From NCBI RefSeq assembly GCF_002441855.2, contig NZ_CP029487.1, positions 2,728,001-2,792,000 on the forward strand: 64,000 nucleotides of DNA, in the 5' to 3' direction. The translations under genes were made by a program, and so were the position numbers. Each line of letters opens with the position of its first letter. Position 1 is the stretch's first letter. The stretch is from Eubacterium maltosivorans. GTDB taxonomy: Bacteria; Bacillota; Clostridia; Eubacteriales; Eubacteriaceae. The notes under the pieces were generated by a model. That model was not told where the DNA came from, ran no database searches, and saw only the letters and a program-made list of their open reading frames with translations. Of the stretch, positions 9,508 to 17,244 are shown piece by piece.

Positions 9508-10150
9508 AATCCCCTTTTCCCAGTAGTGGGATACCCTGTATTGGGATAGTTTCCAGAATCTGCTTTGCCTCTTTTATTTTTCGCGTGACTTCTTCTCTGC
9601 TGAAACCCAGATAGCACCACCTTAAAATATCCGTTGTATCCCGTATCTCGTCCAGATCCACCGGGGAGGAAAGCAGCTTTGCATTAAAATAAAGCTGGCT
9701 CCAGACGCTGGTTGTCGAGAGCACCGCGATCTCAGCCATTTTTTTATCCACAGACATCCCATGCTCCTGGCACGCCAGCATACAATACTCAACCTGCGAT
9801 TTATCACAATATGGTTTTTCATAAGCGTGAAGATAAAGCTCCAAATCCCTTGGATTTTGATATATCTCTCTTAAAACTGCCCGGACGAGCAGCAGAGAAA
9901 ATAAAAACAGATCCTTCTCCGCGTCAATATATTTTTTAAACACTGTTGACGCCCTGTAAAAATGCTCGTCTATGATACGGTGTGCCAGCTCATATTTACT
10001 GTCAAAATAATAATAGATCAACGCCTGATTTGTTCCCAGAGCGTCTGCAATTGAACGCATGGTGGTCTTTTTAAATCCCACCTCATAAAAAGACTGCTTG
10101 ACAATACTTAAAATTTTTTCTTTTGTTTCCTTGCCTTTTTTATACTCCAT
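9506..10150 (-). CDS. TetR/AcrR family transcriptional regulator (paralog 2)
   Basis: A TetR regulator of 214 residues from the preferred start. The longer frame begins at 10162, but that ATG overlaps the GAGG that correctly spaces the ATG at 10150, and the shorter protein begins MEYKKGKET like its paralog. The helix-turn-helix covers about residues 8-55 (TTMRSIADALGTNQALIYYYF). It is divergent from the second mttB-like gene, with two perfect palindromes between them. Together with the first TetR gene it makes an inverted duplication of a regulator/methyltransferase pair. The ligand-binding halves differ more than the DNA-binding halves, suggesting different inducers on a shared operator type. 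Confidence 0.88.
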   Translation of the reverse strand: MEYKKGKETKEKILSIVKQSFYEVGFKKTTMRSIADALGTNQALIYYYFDSKYELAHRIIDEHFYRASTVFKKYIDAEKDLFLFSLLLVRAVLREIYQNPRDLELYLHAYEKPYCDKSQVEYCMLACQEHGMSVDKKMAEIAVLSTTSVWSQLYFNAKLLSSPVDLDEIRDTTDILRWCYLGFSREEVTRKIKEAKQILETIPIQGIPLLGKGD

Positions 10151-10185
10151 GAAATGCCTCAATCAAATAATTTTTGTATAGCTAT

Positions 10186-10191
10186 ATTATA
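10186..10191 (-). promoter_or_regulatory. Extended -10 of second TetR gene
   Basis: Minus-strand TATAAT preceded by TGT, an extended -10, about 36 bases before the start codon. No good -35 is visible. The palindrome at 10221-10237 lies upstream. Confidence 0.45.
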
Positions 10192-10220
10192 ACATACTCT
10201 GACAAAAAAATCTTCAAAAT

Positions 10221-10302
10221 AATTAAACGGTTTAATTTTTATTCTTGACATACTGAAATTATGGCTGTATAATACACTCATAAAAATTAAACCGTTTAAT
10301 TT
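10221..10302 (+). promoter_or_regulatory. Consensus promoter of second mttB-like gene bracketed by two perfect operators
   Basis: TTGACA (10245-10250) and TATAAT (10268-10273) with a 17-base spacer form a consensus promoter. A perfect 17-base palindrome, AATTAAACGGTTTAATT, lies upstream at 10221-10237. A perfect 19-base palindrome with the core AATTAAACCGTTTAATT lies at 10284-10302, over or just after the start of transcription. Centres are 64 bases apart. A consensus promoter framed by two operators implies tight repression and strong induction. Confidence 0.82.
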
Positions 10303-10324
10303 AAATTTTTAAAAGGAGTCTTTT

Positions 10325-11764
10325 ATGAAAAAGTATAGCCATTATGTTTCAAAGGAAACCATTGAACGTATTCACGAGCAGTCTCTGCGCGTATTGAAAG
10401 AAATCGGCGTGCGCTTTGAAAACCCGCGCGCGCTGGATCTTCTGGCCAAAAACGGCGTCAAGCTTGACGGCTGCATCGCCTATTTTGATGAGGAAACCGT
10501 CGTAAACGCCATGAAGCTTGCTCCTTCCGTTTTTGAATTAACCTCAAATACCAAGGGCAATCTGACCATCGGCAATGAAAGCCGTATTACCATGCCCAGC
10601 GGCGGCCCAGTCTACATTACTGAAAACGGCGTTATCCGTAAAACTGTTAACCAGGATATCATCAATTTTCTTAAATTAACTTCGACCAGCGATGAAATCG
10701 GTTATCAATACATTGATTTTCTCCCTAACGACGACCATTTAAACGAAGATCAAAAAATTTACGCCTCCGAAGCGCTGTTGCTGAAATACGGCAAACAGCC
10801 GGCCTGTATTGATCCCGACACCTTTTTAATGGACGAGGGCAAAATTTACAACGCCACTTTAAAAAGCATTGACCTCATCCGTAAATTTGAAGGTATTGAA
10901 GACCACGAAAAACACATCAACTCCTTCTGCGTCAATTCTATCTCGCCGCTTTGCTATGATTTTGCCCCCCTTGAAAAAATGTTTGCCTTCTGCGAACAAA
11001 ACCAGCCACTTTGGTTCTCTCCCTGTGCCATGCCCGGCATGACTGCCCCTCCGTCGGTTATGGCAACACTGGTGATGACTAACGCTGAAATTCTGGCCAT
11101 TAACGCACTCGCACAGATGATTAAGCCTGGTGTTCCGGTTATTTATGGCAACACCTCCGCCTCCACAAACCTGCGCACCCTGCTCCTCAGCTTCGGTGCG
11201 CCTGAAACTATGCTCATGTGCTACGCCACAGCTGCCATGTCCGACTTTTACGATGTTCCCTGCCGTACCGGCGGCGCACAGTCTGACGCTAAAGATACCG
11301 ATTACCAGTCCGGCGCGGAATCCATGTTCATGATCCAGTCCTGTATGGAATGCGGTACTGATCTGATCTACCACGCAAGCGGCATGATGGGCAGTATGAA
11401 CCTTTACAGCTATGAAAAATTTATTCTGGATGAAGAGTGTATCGCTTTTGCAAGAAGAATGGTTCAGGGAATTGATCCTTCTGAAGAAAAAGTCTGCTTC
11501 GACGCATTGAAAAAGGCTGGTCCTCGAGGTTCCTTTATCACCGGAAGAACTCCCAAAATGTACCGTGAAGAGTTCTATCTGCCTAAATATTTTAACAAAC
11601 AGGATGTTAATGTCTGGCAAAACGAAGGCTCACACTCTGTTTTAGAGGTTGCCCGGAAAGCGGTTGACGAAAGAATCGAATCCTATGTACAGCCGGATAT
11701 TACCAAGGAACAGCAGGAATTATTGAACCCATACCTTCCACCAGAATACAAAGAAAGCATATAG
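10325..11764 (+). CDS. MttB-superfamily (non-pyrrolysine) corrinoid methyltransferase (paralog 2)
   Basis: A 479-residue member of the trimethylamine methyltransferase-like family, collinear with the paralog at 7184-8620. Shared blocks include VPVIYGNTSAST and AGAESM/SGAESM; the ends KESI/RESI also match. There is no in-frame UAG, so it is not a pyrrolysine enzyme. The expected reaction is corrinoid-dependent demethylation of a quaternary amine in the cytoplasm. GGAG precedes the ATG. The promoter and operators at 10221-10302 indicate control by one or both TetR proteins. Next comes a MATE exporter gene. Two paralogs under matching control suggest two substrates or inducers. Substrate not assignable from sequence. 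Confidence 0.9.
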   Translation: MKKYSHYVSKETIERIHEQSLRVLKEIGVRFENPRALDLLAKNGVKLDGCIAYFDEETVVNAMKLAPSVFELTSNTKGNLTIGNESRITMPSGGPVYITENGVIRKTVNQDIINFLKLTSTSDEIGYQYIDFLPNDDHLNEDQKIYASEALLLKYGKQPACIDPDTFLMDEGKIYNATLKSIDLIRKFEGIEDHEKHINSFCVNSISPLCYDFAPLEKMFAFCEQNQPLWFSPCAMPGMTAPPSVMATLVMTNAEILAINALAQMIKPGVPVIYGNTSASTNLRTLLLSFGAPETMLMCYATAAMSDFYDVPCRTGGAQSDAKDTDYQSGAESMFMIQSCMECGTDLIYHASGMMGSMNLYSYEKFILDEECIAFARRMVQGIDPSEEKVCFDALKKAGPRGSFITGRTPKMYREEFYLPKYFNKQDVNVWQNEGSHSVLEVARKAVDERIESYVQPDITKEQQELLNPYLPPEYKESI

Positions 11765-11785
11765 TAAAAAGTATCAACCCCTTCT

Positions 11786-11844
11786 AATGGAGAATTGAGG
11801 ATTGGCAGCGGCATATATTGCCTGTATGTGCTCAATTCTCCATT
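11786..11844. repeat. Inverted repeat between mttB-like gene and MATE gene
   Basis: AATGGAGAATTGAG (11786-11799) and CTCAATTCTCCATT (11831-11844) are perfect 14-base arms around a 31-base loop. No T run follows, so it is not a standard terminator. It resembles short intergenic inverted repeats near 27660, 47945 and 55297. Confidence 0.7.
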
Positions 11845-11866
11845 GTTTTAAAAGAAAGCAGAGAAA

Positions 11867-13183
11867 ATGGACAAATATCAATTGATCTCACAACCTGTTC
11901 CAAAATTATTTTTTCAGTATCTGATCCCGGCTGTCAGTGGAACGATGGTGAGCGCGGTCTATATCTTGGCCGATACGATCATTATCGGAAAGGGAATTGG
12001 CGCAACAGCGCTGGCTGCCTTAAACATTGTCCTGCCACTGTTCAACATTATTTATGGTGCCGGCCTGCTGTTTGGCGTCGGTGGTTCTGTACTCATGTCC
12101 ATTTGCAGAGGCCGGGGACATGATGAAAAAGGCCAATGGTATTTTACCGCTGCGTTTTTGCTTAATTTATTGGCCGGCATCCTTTATATCTCGGTCTTTT
12201 TTATCTTTGAAAAAAAAATTCTGGTTTTTTTAGGTGGAACACCCGTCACTATGCCGTATATTATGAGCTACGCGCCTTATCTGTCGGGCGGGGCTTTATT
12301 TCTTTGTTTTTCAACATTTCTTCAGGCTTTTGTCCGTAATGACGGTGCCCCCAGGCTGGCCATGACCGCGGTTATTACTGGCGGGATTTTTAATCTTATC
12401 TTCGACATTCTTCTGGTTTTCCCACTTCAAATGGGGATGGCGGGAGCCGCTCTGGCCAGTGTCACCGGAACAGCTCTGGCAGACTGTATATTGCTTTCTC
12501 ACTTCTTCACAAAGAAAAACGGGCTGCGCTTCCGCTTTAAAGGTTTAACGACTTTATATTTTAAAACAGTCTTCAGCAATGGCTTTACCAGTTTTCTCAC
12601 CGAAATCTCAACCGGTATTGTTATTTTTGTTTTTAACCTTCAGCTTTTACGCTATGTGGGCGACATCGGCGTCAGTGCATATGGCGTTATTTCAAACACT
12701 GCCTATGTTGTGGCCGCGATCAGCAACGGCATCAGTCAGGCTGCCCAGCCAATTTTATCCACAAACTACGGCGCCAGTAAGTTTGAACGCATCGGCGAGG
12801 TTCGCAGAATTGGGATTAAGACTTCCCTGGCAATCTGCGCCATCCCTGCTGTTTTCGGAATTTTTGCGCCAGGCGTGTTCACCCATATTTTTCTAAACCC
12901 TACGGCCGAGGTGCTGGCACTTTCAACCTCAGCCATACGCATCTACTTTATTGGATTTTTTGTCATTGGCATCAATATTTTTATGATCAACTATTTTCAG
13001 TCTGTTGCCCGTCCGAAAATTTCATTTGTTCTTTGCCTGCTAAGAGGTTGTATTCTCAATGTGCTGTTTGTTTCTGTATTACCCTTATTTTGGGGCGTAA
13101 ACGGAATCTGGATGGCAGCGCCCCTGACTGAGTTTACCTCCCTTGGAATTGGTGTTTTTCTGACAAAAAAAATTTCTCACTAA
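11867..13183 (+). CDS. MATE family efflux transporter
   Basis: A 438-residue protein with about 12 membrane segments in two similar halves, typical of multidrug and toxic compound extrusion (NorM/DinF-like) antiporters. The N-terminal P--LFFQYLIPA and GVGGSVLMS stretches fit the clostridial MATE group. The ribosome-binding site is weak (AGAAAG region). It follows the second mttB-like gene after a 14-base-arm inverted repeat, so it may be cotranscribed or partly uncoupled. Context allows export of a demethylated amine or an unrelated toxic compound; the sequence does not decide. Confidence 0.85.
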   Translation: MDKYQLISQPVPKLFFQYLIPAVSGTMVSAVYILADTIIIGKGIGATALAALNIVLPLFNIIYGAGLLFGVGGSVLMSICRGRGHDEKGQWYFTAAFLLNLLAGILYISVFFIFEKKILVFLGGTPVTMPYIMSYAPYLSGGALFLCFSTFLQAFVRNDGAPRLAMTAVITGGIFNLIFDILLVFPLQMGMAGAALASVTGTALADCILLSHFFTKKNGLRFRFKGLTTLYFKTVFSNGFTSFLTEISTGIVIFVFNLQLLRYVGDIGVSAYGVISNTAYVVAAISNGISQAAQPILSTNYGASKFERIGEVRRIGIKTSLAICAIPAVFGIFAPGVFTHIFLNPTAEVLALSTSAIRIYFIGFFVIGINIFMINYFQSVARPKISFVLCLLRGCILNVLFVSVLPLFWGVNGIWMAAPLTEFTSLGIGVFLTKKISH

Positions 13184-13223
13184 AAAACGAAGCGTTTTAT
13201 CTAAACACTCCGTCTTAAGCCAT

Positions 13224-14657
13224 CTATTTTTTCATTAAATCCTTACAGTATTCACTCACCAGCCGAAAAGCCTTGGAGTGGCTGATGTCCAGATCTTCCG
13301 CGACTTTTTTCATATTTCTGTACTTTTTATAGGACTCACGGATCAGCTGTTTCCCAACGCTTTCCAGAATATAATCATAGCTTTCCTTGTAGGTTTCCTC
13401 TACCATAGCGGTGCCCTCAATCATAAATTCCGGCAAATCCTTCGGCGCAACGGGACCACTGGTGGACAGAAGAACCGTACGTTCAATAAGATTTTTCAGC
13501 TGCCGTATGTTGCCCGGCCAGTCGTAGGCGATGAGGATCGCCATGGACTTTGGCGAAAAATCAATGTCCTTTCCATATTTTTTATTATATTTTTTCAGAA
13601 AATAGGCTGTCAGAGGCAGAATATCCTCCCGGCGTTCTCTGAGTGCAGGAATCTCAATATTGATGGTATTGATCCGCCAGTACAGGTCTGAACGGAACTT
13701 CTTTTCAGCGACCAGCTTTTCAAGATTTGCGTTGGTGGCGGCCACAATGCGGATATCCACATGCTTCATTTCACTGCCCCCTACCTGGATGAAACGCTTG
13801 TTTTCCAAAACGTCCAGCAGCTTGGCCTGAAGCCCTGGCGCCATCTCACCGATTTCATCAAGAAACAACGTGCCGCCGTCGGCCAGCTCCACAAGACCGA
13901 CCTTTCCCTTTGCGCTGGCCCCTGTAAAGGCATGGGGCGCATAACCAAATAGTTCTGATTCCAGAAGGTTTTCCGGGATTGTGGCACAGTTGATAGCCCA
14001 GAACGGCTTTGAAGCCCTCAGACTTGTTTTATGCACATATTCGGCAATCAGTGTCTTGCCTACCCCTGACTCTCCCGTTAAAAGGATTGGGACGTCGGAC
14101 TCTGAAACTTTTTTAATGGTCAGCAGAATTTTGCAGAAAATATAGCTTTGTCCGACAATCTCATCATCATCCTTGCCATCCTCCGCCTCTATTGTGTGTG
14201 TTTTACTCTTGCTGCCGGCCTTGCTCTTTTCACCATCCAGCTTTCGCCAGGTCATGTCATATTTTTCAGGGAGTTCATTGGCAATGGTCACAACCATTTC
14301 GATTTCGCCGTCCTTATCAAAAATGGGTGTAAGCACAGTTGAAACGCTTTTTCCAATGAGCAGATAGTTCTGCTCTGCAAAGACAGTACGTTTTTCCATG
14401 ACACATTTTTCTAAAGCTGTTGGCGTCCACTTCCCTTTTCTGAAGGAATAGTTGTTCTGACCGATCATTTCTTTAGGGTCTACCCCATAATGGCGGATGG
14501 AGTTGGGATTAACGTAAATAATCTTTCCCTCTTTGTCCATCACATATACATCTGATGAACAGTTTTCCAAAATTTTAATATAGACGTCCACCGGAATGGA
14601 ACGGAGATATTCCAGGTACTCTTCATCAATTCCAAATTCTTTGTTTATTTTTCCCAT
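13224..14657 (-). CDS. Sigma-54-dependent activator with PAS sensor
   Basis: The preferred start at 14657 has GAGGTG upstream and gives 477 residues; the frame itself opens 11 codons earlier. Domain order is PAS (about 30-125), AAA+ ATPase (about 165-400, Walker A GESGVGKT) and a C-terminal Fis-like helix-turn-helix (AEDLDISHSKAFRLV). It should drive sigma-54 RNA polymerase at -24/-12 promoters when its PAS domain senses a small molecule or redox signal. The sigma-54 contact loop reads HAFTGA rather than GAFTGA, a change at its first residue. No -24/-12 site was found next to it, so its targets are unknown; neighbouring amine genes are candidates only by location. Confidence 0.88.
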   Translation of the reverse strand: MGKINKEFGIDEEYLEYLRSIPVDVYIKILENCSSDVYVMDKEGKIIYVNPNSIRHYGVDPKEMIGQNNYSFRKGKWTPTALEKCVMEKRTVFAEQNYLLIGKSVSTVLTPIFDKDGEIEMVVTIANELPEKYDMTWRKLDGEKSKAGSKSKTHTIEAEDGKDDDEIVGQSYIFCKILLTIKKVSESDVPILLTGESGVGKTLIAEYVHKTSLRASKPFWAINCATIPENLLESELFGYAPHAFTGASAKGKVGLVELADGGTLFLDEIGEMAPGLQAKLLDVLENKRFIQVGGSEMKHVDIRIVAATNANLEKLVAEKKFRSDLYWRINTINIEIPALRERREDILPLTAYFLKKYNKKYGKDIDFSPKSMAILIAYDWPGNIRQLKNLIERTVLLSTSGPVAPKDLPEFMIEGTAMVEETYKESYDYILESVGKQLIRESYKKYRNMKKVAEDLDISHSKAFRLVSEYCKDLMKK

Positions 14658-14803
14658 AAGGCACCTCTGTTGTCTTCTGAATCTTCTCAAACGCTATACG
14701 ATTTCAATAGAAGTATTATATCATAGCAGCACTTACTTTTTCCAGTTAAATTCACAGCCTTTATATTCTTGAAAAGCAGTGTGCAATTCTGCAAACGGCA
14801 AGA

Positions 14804-14831
14804 AAAAAACACCATCCCCGGGGAATGGTGT
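14804..14831 (-). terminator. Terminator of ferredoxin gene
   Basis: ACACCATCCCC and GGGGAATGGTGT form a strong stem. On the minus strand it is followed by seven T. Confidence 0.85.
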
Positions 14832-14849
14832 CTTCTTTTTGTATTCTTA

Positions 14850-15020
14850 TTAGTCTTCAGGTACAATTGCTTCTACTGGGCACTGATCTGCGCAAGAACC
14901 GCAATCTGTACATAAAGCTTCATCAATTTCATAGATAGAACCTTCAGAAATTGCTTCTACTGGACATTGATCTGCACAAGAACCGCAAGCGATACATTCG
15001 TCTGTGATTTTGTAAGCCAT
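14850..15020 (-). CDS. 2[4Fe-4S] clostridial-type ferredoxin
   Basis: A 56-residue protein beginning MAYKITDECIACGSCADQ. Two CxxCxxCxxxCP motifs are visible, CIACGSCADQCP and CTDCGSCADQCP, so it binds two [4Fe-4S] clusters. Length and internal symmetry are those of classical clostridial ferredoxins, soluble low-potential electron carriers between pyruvate oxidoreductase, hydrogenase, Rnf and acetogenic enzymes. AAGGGG lies upstream of the ATG and a terminator follows, so it is probably monocistronic or the last gene after ricT. This gene is short but its identity is clear. Confidence 0.96.
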   Translation of the reverse strand: MAYKITDECIACGSCADQCPVEAISEGSIYEIDEALCTDCGSCADQCPVEAIVPED

Positions 15021-15087
15021 TTAATACACCCCTTTCTTGAACAACATTTATTTTATTATATCTTATTCTTGATTTAAAGCAAGACAA

Positions 15088-15987
15088 TTATTTATCTTTT
15101 TTGCCTTTTTCAGGTTTTTTTTCTGATTTTTTTTCGCGTTTCCGCTCAGGCTTGCGCTCGGGCTTTTTTTCCTGCTTTTTCTTCTGAATATCCGCTAACA
15201 GATATTTTCGAACTTCGGTTTCATCCTTTTCCAGCTGCATTTTGACAAAAACTGTTTCCTCAAGGATGCTTAACTTAAAAACCTCGCCCTCGCCGTCCGG
15301 TGTAATGACCTGCTGGCCGACTCTCGGCATCTTCTTGGTGACTTCCTCATAAAACTCCTGTTCGTAGGTCAGGCAGCACAAAAGCCTGCCGCAGATACCG
15401 GATATTTTGGTGGAATTCAGCGATAGGTTTTGTTCCTTGGCCATTTTAATAGACACGGGGGTAAAATCCCCAAGCCACTGGGCACAGCAGGTCGTTCTGC
15501 CGCATACACCCAAACCCTTAAATATCTTAGCCTCATCCCGAACACCGATCTGGCGCAGCTCAATGCGCACCTTAAACACAGCTGCCAAATCCTTGACCAG
15601 ATCTCTAAAATCCACACGGCCGTCAGCCGTAAAGTAAAAGATCGCCTTCTTCTTATCAAAGGTATACTCCACATCAATGAGCTTCATCTCAAGCTTGTGG
15701 GCTTTTGCCTTTTCGATAAAAATATCCTTGGCCTCAATTTCCTTGCGCTTCAGCCGCTCAAAATCCGCTGTATCTTTATCGGTGGCTTTCCTGATAACGG
15801 GCTTGATGGGCGCTGTGATCAAATCATCCTCGATCTCCCTCGGCCCCAGGGCAACCTCTCCGTATTCCACGCCGCGGACAGTCTCAACTATGACATGGTC
15901 GTACTGCTCTACTTCCAGATTCTGTGGATCAAAATAATAAATTTTACCGACTTTTTTAAATCGGACTCCAACCACTGATTTTGCCAT
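15088..15987 (-). CDS. ricT: PSP1-domain protein RicT (YaaT)
   Basis: A 299-residue PSP1-domain protein. The conserved core includes GVCGRTTCC and GICGRLLCCLTYE, the cysteine-rich blocks of RicT; in B. subtilis RicT acts with RicA and RicF, binds iron-sulphur clusters and directs RNase Y to mRNA maturation. The C terminus is a long Lys/Glu/Arg-rich tail not needed for the family call. It lies 18 bases downstream of holB, as in the Bacillus tmk-holB-yaaT cluster. Partners RicA and RicF are not encoded in the window. Confidence 0.92.
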   Translation of the reverse strand: MAKSVVGVRFKKVGKIYYFDPQNLEVEQYDHVIVETVRGVEYGEVALGPREIEDDLITAPIKPVIRKATDKDTADFERLKRKEIEAKDIFIEKAKAHKLEMKLIDVEYTFDKKKAIFYFTADGRVDFRDLVKDLAAVFKVRIELRQIGVRDEAKIFKGLGVCGRTTCCAQWLGDFTPVSIKMAKEQNLSLNSTKISGICGRLLCCLTYEQEFYEEVTKKMPRVGQQVITPDGEGEVFKLSILEETVFVKMQLEKDETEVRKYLLADIQKKKQEKKPERKPERKREKKSEKKPEKGKKDK

Positions 15988-16005
15988 CTATAGTACTCCT
16001 GTAAA

Positions 16006-16968
16006 TTATATTTTTAATAGGACGCTTTCCCACTGCAGCCTCAGGTTGACATTATACTGCAGGGTGTTCATAAACTCAAAAAGGATTTCTGCGATCCGGC
16101 TGTTTTGACGCGGCGTCAAAACCGAAGCGTATTTTACCTGCCAGCTATAATATGGATTCCCATCATCCTCTGCGCCTTCCAGAAACAGCGCCATGCTGTG
16201 AAACCAGACAAGCAGAAAATTCAGAACCTCGGCGCTGGCGTTTTTGTCCTTCCCTATCTTTTCACTGAAAGCGAACGCCTTAAAGGTATCTCCCTTAAGT
16301 ATAGCATAAAATACATTTAATGCTTCAATTTTTAAGCTTTCCAGCTCAGTATTTTCAAGAAATTCTAAAGCCTTTCCCGGCGATCCTTCGCAGCTGTAGA
16401 CCGCCTGATCCACCGCCTCGCCTGGCGCATAACCCTTCTGCCTCAAAATTTCGCGGATGCCAGCGTCCGAGACCGGCTCAAAGCTCAGCACCTGGCAGCG
16501 TGAGCGGATGGTGTTCAGCATTTTTTCCAGATTCTCCGCTGTAATGATGAAAACATTGTGAGGTTCTGGCTCCTCCAGGGATTTCAACAGAGCGTTCTGG
16601 GCCTCCGGTGTCATTTTATCGCCGCCTTTTATGATGCTTACCCGCAGATCGCTCTCAAAGGGCTTGACCGGCAGTGTGGTGATGAGCTTACGGACCTGAT
16701 CAATTTTAATGGCGCTCTCGCCCTTTCCAGGCTGGGTGATTAGAACATCCGGATGGTTGCCGTGCTCAATCTTCTCACAGGGAATACAGGCGCCGCAGGG
16801 CTTTTCATCCCCCCGGCATAAAAGGGCTTTTGCAAATTCAAGGGCCATCATGGTCTTGCCAATACCTTTTTTTCCCACAAAAAGATAGGCGTGACTCACT
16901 TCATGATTAGCCAGGCTTCCCGCCAGAAGCTTTTTAAACCGCTCCTGCTCAATAATTGCCTTAAACAT
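16006..16968 (-). CDS. holB: DNA polymerase III subunit delta prime
   Basis: A 320-residue clamp-loader subunit. Residues 1-60 hold the AAA+ Walker A region, GKKGIGKT. A cysteine cluster, CRGDEKPCGACIPC, forms the zinc module typical of gamma/delta prime proteins. The SLEEPEPHNVFIITAE and IRSRCQV segments are sensor/Arg-finger blocks of this family. It loads the DnaN beta clamp. The gene is 12 bases downstream of the DUF2007 gene and 18 bases upstream of ricT, so it belongs to the same minus-strand operon as tmk. Confidence 0.93.
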   Translation of the reverse strand: MFKAIIEQERFKKLLAGSLANHEVSHAYLFVGKKGIGKTMMALEFAKALLCRGDEKPCGACIPCEKIEHGNHPDVLITQPGKGESAIKIDQVRKLITTLPVKPFESDLRVSIIKGGDKMTPEAQNALLKSLEEPEPHNVFIITAENLEKMLNTIRSRCQVLSFEPVSDAGIREILRQKGYAPGEAVDQAVYSCEGSPGKALEFLENTELESLKIEALNVFYAILKGDTFKAFAFSEKIGKDKNASAEVLNFLLVWFHSMALFLEGAEDDGNPYYSWQVKYASVLTPRQNSRIAEILFEFMNTLQYNVNLRLQWESVLLKI

Positions 16969-16980
16969 GCCTGCTCCTTC

Positions 16981-17244
16981 CTAGTGCCATTCTTCTTCGG
17001 CTAATTCTGAAAAATCTGTTTTAAGCAGCGCCTTTGCCTCCTCAAGATCTCCCGGGTCCACAAATATTTCAATATTGGCCGTGGTGAAGGTTCCCATAAA
17101 AATACTGCGGATCGGGCCGCCAAAGCCTTTTTCCCTCGAGGTGACCTTAATGCCGTTCGCCTCCAGAAAGCTCCGCGTCATGGCAAACTCCATGTCCGAA
17201 TAGGCTACCTTCAAAAGCGCATAGCGGTCCTCAAACCGTTCCAC
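16981..17244 (-). CDS. DUF2007 small putative signalling protein
   Basis: An 87-residue protein starting at GTG, which overlaps the end of tmk by 14 bases; AGGGTGATG upstream serves as ribosome-binding site. The pattern A-TRSFLEANGIKV, then a Gly-rich turn and IEIFVDPGDLEEAKALL fits the DUF2007 fold, a small ferredoxin-like domain sometimes called putative signal-transducing protein. In Bacillus the slot between tmk and holB holds darA (cyclic-di-AMP PII-like) and yaaR; here this gene occupies it. Function unknown. Confidence 0.75.
   Translation of the reverse strand: MERFEDRYALLKVAYSDMEFAMTRSFLEANGIKVTSREKGFGGPIRSIFMGTFTTANIEIFVDPGDLEEAKALLKTDFSELAEEEWH

Noticed and set aside
7184-11764. 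Pyrrolysine-encoding trimethylamine methyltransferase genes
   Set aside because: Both MttB-like frames are uninterrupted with no in-frame UAG, and no pylT/pylS genes are present.
11803-11822. Possible sigma-54 promoter (TTGGCAG ... ATTGC) near the MATE gene
   Set aside because: The GG-GC distance is 14 bases instead of 10, so it does not fit a -24/-12 element.
13186-13199. AAACGAAGCGTTT hairpin as terminator of the MATE gene
   Set aside because: Stem of only five or six bases with no T run; too weak to call.
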